Shown here piece by piece: positions 60,828-64,000 of a stretch of DNA of 64,000 nt. The position numbers and the translations under genes were made by a program. The DNA comes from Paramicrobacterium fandaimingii. GTDB taxonomy: Bacteria; Actinomycetota; Actinomycetes; Actinomycetales; Microbacteriaceae. Within the stretch, counting starts at the first letter, position 1; the number at the start of each line of letters is the position of its first letter. The DNA lies in NCBI RefSeq assembly GCF_011751745.2, contig NZ_CP061170.1, forward strand, positions 1,178,001-1,242,000, given 5' to 3'. The notes under the pieces were generated by a model that saw only the letters and a program-made list of their open reading frames with translations, was not told the origin of the DNA and made no database searches.

Positions 60828-62396
60828 TTACCGAGATAGCGAGGCGGTCACCTCAAGAGGCTCGGCGAAGAACCGCAGTTCGTGCTCGGCCGAGAGCCGG
60901 AACGCCCGCCACATCCGCTCGCGGGTTGCGGCATCCGTTTCTGCGGCGCAGCGCGTGACGATCTCGATTGCCCGCGTGCTCGCGTCAGAAAACGTCGGAT
61001 CCTCGTAGGTGCTCAGCCACGGCATGTACGGCGTATCGGCAACGGCGCTCGGCAGCATCCGGGTTCCCACATCAATGTAAATCCAGTAGCAGGGAAGCAG
61101 TGCGGCGATGAGCACGGCGTAGGAATCGCGGGCGGCCGTGGCGGCGAGATGATCTGTGTAGCCGACCGTCGCGGGAGCCTTTGATGCGGCATCCACAATC
61201 GACAGGTCGCCGAGGAAGTGCGCGTGAACCGCCGATTCGCCCGCAAGTGCGCCCTGTGCTCCCGACGCCCAGAACTCCTGCTCGCTCGTGGTCGGTGCGA
61301 GCGCGCTTGCCGTTGCGAGCATGCGGGAGTAGTCACGCAGATACAGAGTGTCTTGCACCAGATAATGGCGGAAGGCGTCCATTTCGAGACTGCCGTCGAC
61401 GAGCCCGGTGATGAACGCCAGATCGTCGATGTCGGTGCGCACGTCGGCGATGCCGGTCCACCATTGCTCGGCGATCTCGGCTGGCGCCGGCGGCGTTGCG
61501 GCGCGCCGCCGCAGCGAGGCGAAGTGATCGACGGGACCGTTGCCTGTGCCCACGTTCAGGCGGGAGCCGAGGCGGATGCTGTCAGCGAGCCAGTGCTTCG
61601 CCCGCTCGAGGGCGCTCGCCCACTCGCCCGTCTGCGCGTGCAGCGTGGCGATCGACGACGAGAGCGAGCATCCGGTTCCGTGGGTGTTTGCCGTATGGAT
61701 GCGGGCCGATGTGAACTCCGCGACGACCCCCGACGCAGAGACGAGTGCGTCGCGCACGACGTCGCCTGCGGAATGACCGCCCTTGGCGAGCACGAGAACG
61801 TCGTAGCGCTCGGCGACGCGGCGGGCCTGCGCAATGACTTCGGGCCAGGCGCGAACGGGAGCCTCTTTGGCGAGAACGGCAAGCTCCGGAACGTTGGGCG
61901 TCACGAGGTCGGCGTGACGCAGCATCCGGCCGAGCGCTTCTTCGGCCGACGAATCGATAAGCCTGTCACCGCTCGTTGCCACCATGACCGGATCGACGAC
62001 AACAGCCGGCACCCGCGTGCGCTCGAGCCAGCGGTCGACAACGTCGATGTATTCGGCGTTTGCAAGCATGCCGATCTTCACGGCGTCAATGACCACATCG
62101 TCGCTCACCGCGTCGAGCTGTTCGGCGAGAAAGTCGGCCGGGGGAGTGTGCACCGATCGCACCCCTCGAGTGTTCTGCGCGACGAGTGCGGTGACGACGG
62201 CCATGCCGTATCCGCCGTTTGCTGCAATGGACTTCAGATCGGCCTGAATGCCCGCGCCGCCTGTCGGGTCAGTGCCCGCGATACTGAGTACCCGCGGAAT
62301 CTGCGCTGCAAGCCCAGTGCCACCCGCGGAGGCGTGTGTGGCCGCTGCGCGCGGCGGAACGGACGTGGAGGCAGGTGTTTCTGGCGTACGCGTCAT
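60828..62396 (-). CDS. Fused hydroxymethylpyrimidine (phosphate) kinase and TenA thiaminase II
   Basis: 522-residue ThiD-TenA fusion for thiamine synthesis and salvage. The ThiD half (about 35-290) has VLSIAGTDPTGGAGIQADLK, VIDAVKIGMLANAEY, VVDPVMVATSGDRLI and the anion-hole motif NTHGTGCSLSSSIATL. The TenA half (about 310-522) has FRHYLVQDTLYLRDYSRMLA, LLPCYWIYIDVG with the catalytic Cys, and YEDPTFSDA. ATG 62396 follows the TPP riboswitch directly; the upstream frame to 62465 is riboswitch. ThiD phosphorylates HMP-P; TenA recycles aminopyrimidine. Confidence 0.93.
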   Translation of the reverse strand: MTRTPETPASTSVPPRAAATHASAGGTGLAAQIPRVLSIAGTDPTGGAGIQADLKSIAANGGYGMAVVTALVAQNTRGVRSVHTPPADFLAEQLDAVSDDVVIDAVKIGMLANAEYIDVVDRWLERTRVPAVVVDPVMVATSGDRLIDSSAEEALGRMLRHADLVTPNVPELAVLAKEAPVRAWPEVIAQARRVAERYDVLVLAKGGHSAGDVVRDALVSASGVVAEFTSARIHTANTHGTGCSLSSSIATLHAQTGEWASALERAKHWLADSIRLGSRLNVGTGNGPVDHFASLRRRAATPPAPAEIAEQWWTGIADVRTDIDDLAFITGLVDGSLEMDAFRHYLVQDTLYLRDYSRMLATASALAPTTSEQEFWASGAQGALAGESAVHAHFLGDLSIVDAASKAPATVGYTDHLAATAARDSYAVLIAALLPCYWIYIDVGTRMLPSAVADTPYMPWLSTYEDPTFSDASTRAIEIVTRCAAETDAATRERMWRAFRLSAEHELRFFAEPLEVTASLSR

Positions 62397-62400
62397 GCGC

Positions 62401-62473
62401 GACATCCCTTCGCTAGTACGAGCTAGATCAGGTTCAACGGGTGTTCTCTCAGCCCTCGCGGGCACCCCGTGTC
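62401..62473 (-). promoter_or_regulatory. TPP riboswitch (THI element)
   Basis: On the minus strand, P1 pairs GACA (62473-62470) with TGTC (62404-62401). Conserved signatures: CGGGGTGCCC, GGCTGAGAG, ACCCG, GAACCTGATC, GTACTAGCGAAGGGA. The start codon is 4 nt beyond P1 and the only Shine-Dalgarno (GAAGGG) lies inside the aptamer, so control is probably translational by occlusion. Confidence 0.95.
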
Positions 62474-62486
62474 ACTTGTGACGGCC

Positions 62487-62492
62487 ACTCTA
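62487..62492 (-). promoter_or_regulatory. Predicted -10 upstream of the TPP riboswitch
   Basis: TAGAGT on the minus strand, 13 nt before P1. No convincing -35. Confidence 0.35.
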
Positions 62493-62503
62493 CCCGACGG
62501 CGG

Positions 62504-64000
62504 TCATGCGTCGGCGTAGCAGCGAGCGATCGCCACATCGAGCGGAAAATCGATGGGAAAGTCCCCGAAGAGCCCGCGCCCTGCGGCATCCGCTGCCTCG
62601 CGAACGGCGTCTGCGACGAGCTCTGCTGACTGTTCCGGTGCATGGATGACGAGTTCGTCGTGCAGAAAATAGACGATATGCGGATGCTGCTCGCCGCTGT
62701 CGAGCGCGAAGAGGCGGTGCCGCAGCTCGGCCATCCAGCAGAGCGCCCATTCGGCGGCGGTCCCCTGGGCGACGAAGTTGCGCGTGAAGCGGCCCCAATC
62801 TCGCGCTGCGCTGCGCCCCGCGCGCTCCTGGGCCGGCGTCGCGGTCACCTGGGCTCCCGCGCGTGTGACCGCCGCCCACGCATCTGAGGGCAACGGAGAG
62901 CTTCGTCCGAGCCACGTCGTCACCTGGTCGCCTTTCTCACCCGACCGTGCCGCGTTCTCGACGAGACCGGTTGCTCGTGGATACGTGCGGAGCAGCTTGG
63001 GCATGAGACGTGCACTTTCGCCCGTCGTTGCTCCATAGAGCGCACCGAGCATTGCGAGCTTCGCGTGCGCGCGTGTGTCGACGGTGCCCGCGTCGACGAG
63101 GCCCTGGTAGAGATCTGTTCCGTGGCCGGCCGCCGCCATGGCGACGTCGCCCGCCATCGCCGCGACGATCCGTGGTTCAAGCTGAGCCGCATCGGCAACC
63201 ACAAACGTCCAGCCGTCATCGGCGACGACCGCTGGGCGCACCTGCGCGGGCAGCTGCAGTGCGCCGCCTCCATCTGTCGCCCACCTGCCGGTCACGACCC
63301 CGGCGACGACGTATTCGGGGCGAAAACGATCGCCATGCACCCACTCGTCGAGCCAGGCCCAGCCGTTCGCCGTCATCAGCCGAGAGAGCGACTTGTACTG
63401 CAGCAGCGGCTCGATCACGGCGTGTTCGTGTCGTTGCAGTTCCCACTTGCTCGTCGAATCCACGGTGACGCCTGCCAACCTCAAAGCTCGCAGCAACTCG
63501 ATGTGGGAGTCAGGATTGAGTGACGACGAGCCGAGCTCGGTGCGAATTTTGGCAGCAAGCTGCTCGAGAACGGCGGGTCTGCCGCCGAAGATCGGGCGGG
63601 GCCCGAGCGCGTCGGTGAGAATTCTCTCGTGAATATCTCGCCTCCAGGGCAGACCGTCGTGGCGAATCTCGCACGCGATCAGAGCGCCGCATGACTCCGC
63701 CGCCAACAGGCGCTTCAGCCCCCACGGAGCCGACGAACCGGTGACGGCCTCGCACTGACGCTGGAGTTCGGCAACGGCGTCAGGGCGTGCCTCAGCACCC
63801 GTGAGCTCCGCGAACCCGGCAAGCGAGCCTTCGTCGGCCGAGGGCGTCCACGGGGCATCCCACGAATCTTGTGGGCGTTGCGAGAGCCCGTCTGCGGCCG
63901 TTCTCGTTGACCGGCGAAGTATGGCGCGACACAACGCAAGATCGTGGCTTCGCCCGAGTCGGATGCCCCGCTCGACGAGCTGCGGGTACAGCTCGGCGGT
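62504..64000 (-). CDS. Family A DNA polymerase-like protein (bifunctional 3'-5' exonuclease/DNA polymerase type), 5' end missing
   Basis: The frame is open to the window edge (codons for TAELYPQLVERG immediately inside), so only the C-terminal 498 residues are present. All three family A polymerase motifs are recognisable: motif A DAAQLEPR, O-helix motif B RAHAKLAMLGALYG, motif C FLHDELVI. In motif B the position of E. coli Pol I Phe762 is Leu. It fits the short actinobacterial Pol I-like proteins of about 550-580 residues rather than the 5'-nuclease-bearing PolA. Stop at 62504, just upstream of the thiD-tenA control region. Confidence 0.88.
   Translation of the reverse strand, partial: TAELYPQLVERGIRLGRSHDLALCRAILRRSTRTAADGLSQRPQDSWDAPWTPSADEGSLAGFAELTGAEARPDAVAELQRQCEAVTGSSAPWGLKRLLAAESCGALIACEIRHDGLPWRRDIHERILTDALGPRPIFGGRPAVLEQLAAKIRTELGSSSLNPDSHIELLRALRLAGVTVDSTSKWELQRHEHAVIEPLLQYKSLSRLMTANGWAWLDEWVHGDRFRPEYVVAGVVTGRWATDGGGALQLPAQVRPAVVADDGWTFVVADAAQLEPRIVAAMAGDVAMAAAGHGTDLYQGLVDAGTVDTRAHAKLAMLGALYGATTGESARLMPKLLRTYPRATGLVENAARSGEKGDQVTTWLGRSSPLPSDAWAAVTRAGAQVTATPAQERAGRSAARDWGRFTRNFVAQGTAAEWALCWMAELRHRLFALDSGEQHPHIVYFLHDELVIHAPEQSAELVADAVREAADAAGRGLFGDFPIDFPLDVAIARCYADA

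Noticed and set aside
61218..62426. A 402-codon + strand frame over thiD-tenA
   Set aside because: Shadow frame; the minus-strand fusion has clear ThiD and TenA motifs and a riboswitch.
62470..62481. GTCACTTGTGAC palindrome as a CRP/Fnr-type operator
   Set aside because: It lies at the base of the TPP riboswitch transcript, its 5-bp arms are short, and part of it belongs to P1; no other copy was found near related genes.

Overview
This window is high-GC actinobacterial DNA, most likely from a member of the Microbacteriaceae. The evidence is the gene order (rsmA-ispE-ABC-F ATPase; tRNA-Gln-glmU-prs; rplY-pth-mfd; mazG-hisS-eno-ftsB-DUF501), frequent GTG starts, many 4-bp ATGA stop/start overlaps, DUF222-HNH and DUF501 genes, and many genes that look leaderless. 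Species cannot be fixed from the sequence. I see no phage, insertion sequence, CRISPR array or rRNA operon.

Layout. 1-4.4 kb: rsmA, a DUF4287 protein, ispE and an ABC-F ATPase. 4.6-8.2 kb: an ABC exporter plus two-component system operon. 8.4-11.3 kb: a TrpXYZ-type ABC importer. 11.3-12.0 kb: a hendecad-repeat coiled-coil membrane protein and a cold-shock protein. 12.3-15.0 kb: metQNI-type methionine importer, abutting a MarR regulator. 15.6-18.4 kb: tRNA-Gln, glmU, prs. 18.5-40.6 kb: a sugar-acid island (below). 40.7-47.0 kb: membrane protein, rplY, pth, mfd, HIT protein. 47.5-58.2 kb: SRPBCC protein, nhaA, aldehyde dehydrogenase, mazG, hisS, eno, ftsB-like, DUF501, subtilase, type II NADH dehydrogenase. 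58.3-64 kb: an unusual tRNA(UAA), a nucleotidyltransferase, a divergent XRE regulator/SDR pair, a TPP-riboswitch-controlled ThiD-TenA fusion, and the 3' part of a family A DNA polymerase that runs off the window.

The most interesting region is 20-40.6 kb. Six near-identical 14-bp palindromes (consensus GGCAACCGNTTGCC) occur as three pairs, in front of (i) a GH3 glycosidase-uxaC-uxuB operon and, divergently, a sugar isomerase plus two Gfo/Idh/MocA dehydrogenases; (ii) an Opp/Dpp-type ABC importer whose cluster ends with a LacI-family regulator; (iii) a second TIM-barrel isomerase and, divergently, a GPH-family symporter, mannonate dehydratase (manD) and gluconokinase (gntK). UxaC, UxuB and ManD together make the isomerase route from hexuronate through mannonate to 2-keto-3-deoxygluconate. 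GntK with the adjacent 6-phosphogluconate dehydrogenase (gnd) would take gluconate to the pentose phosphate pathway. I infer one LacI regulon that imports a uronic-acid-containing glycoside intact, cleaves it in the cytoplasm (the GH3 has no signal peptide) and funnels the parts into central metabolism. A predicted 20-codon leader ORF is coupled to the symporter start.

RNA-level features recur: genes whose -10-like hexamer ends exactly 6 nt before the start codon, hairpins between substrate-binding-protein genes and the rest of their ABC operons, glmU starting one base after a tRNA, and a TPP aptamer that contains the ribosome binding site.
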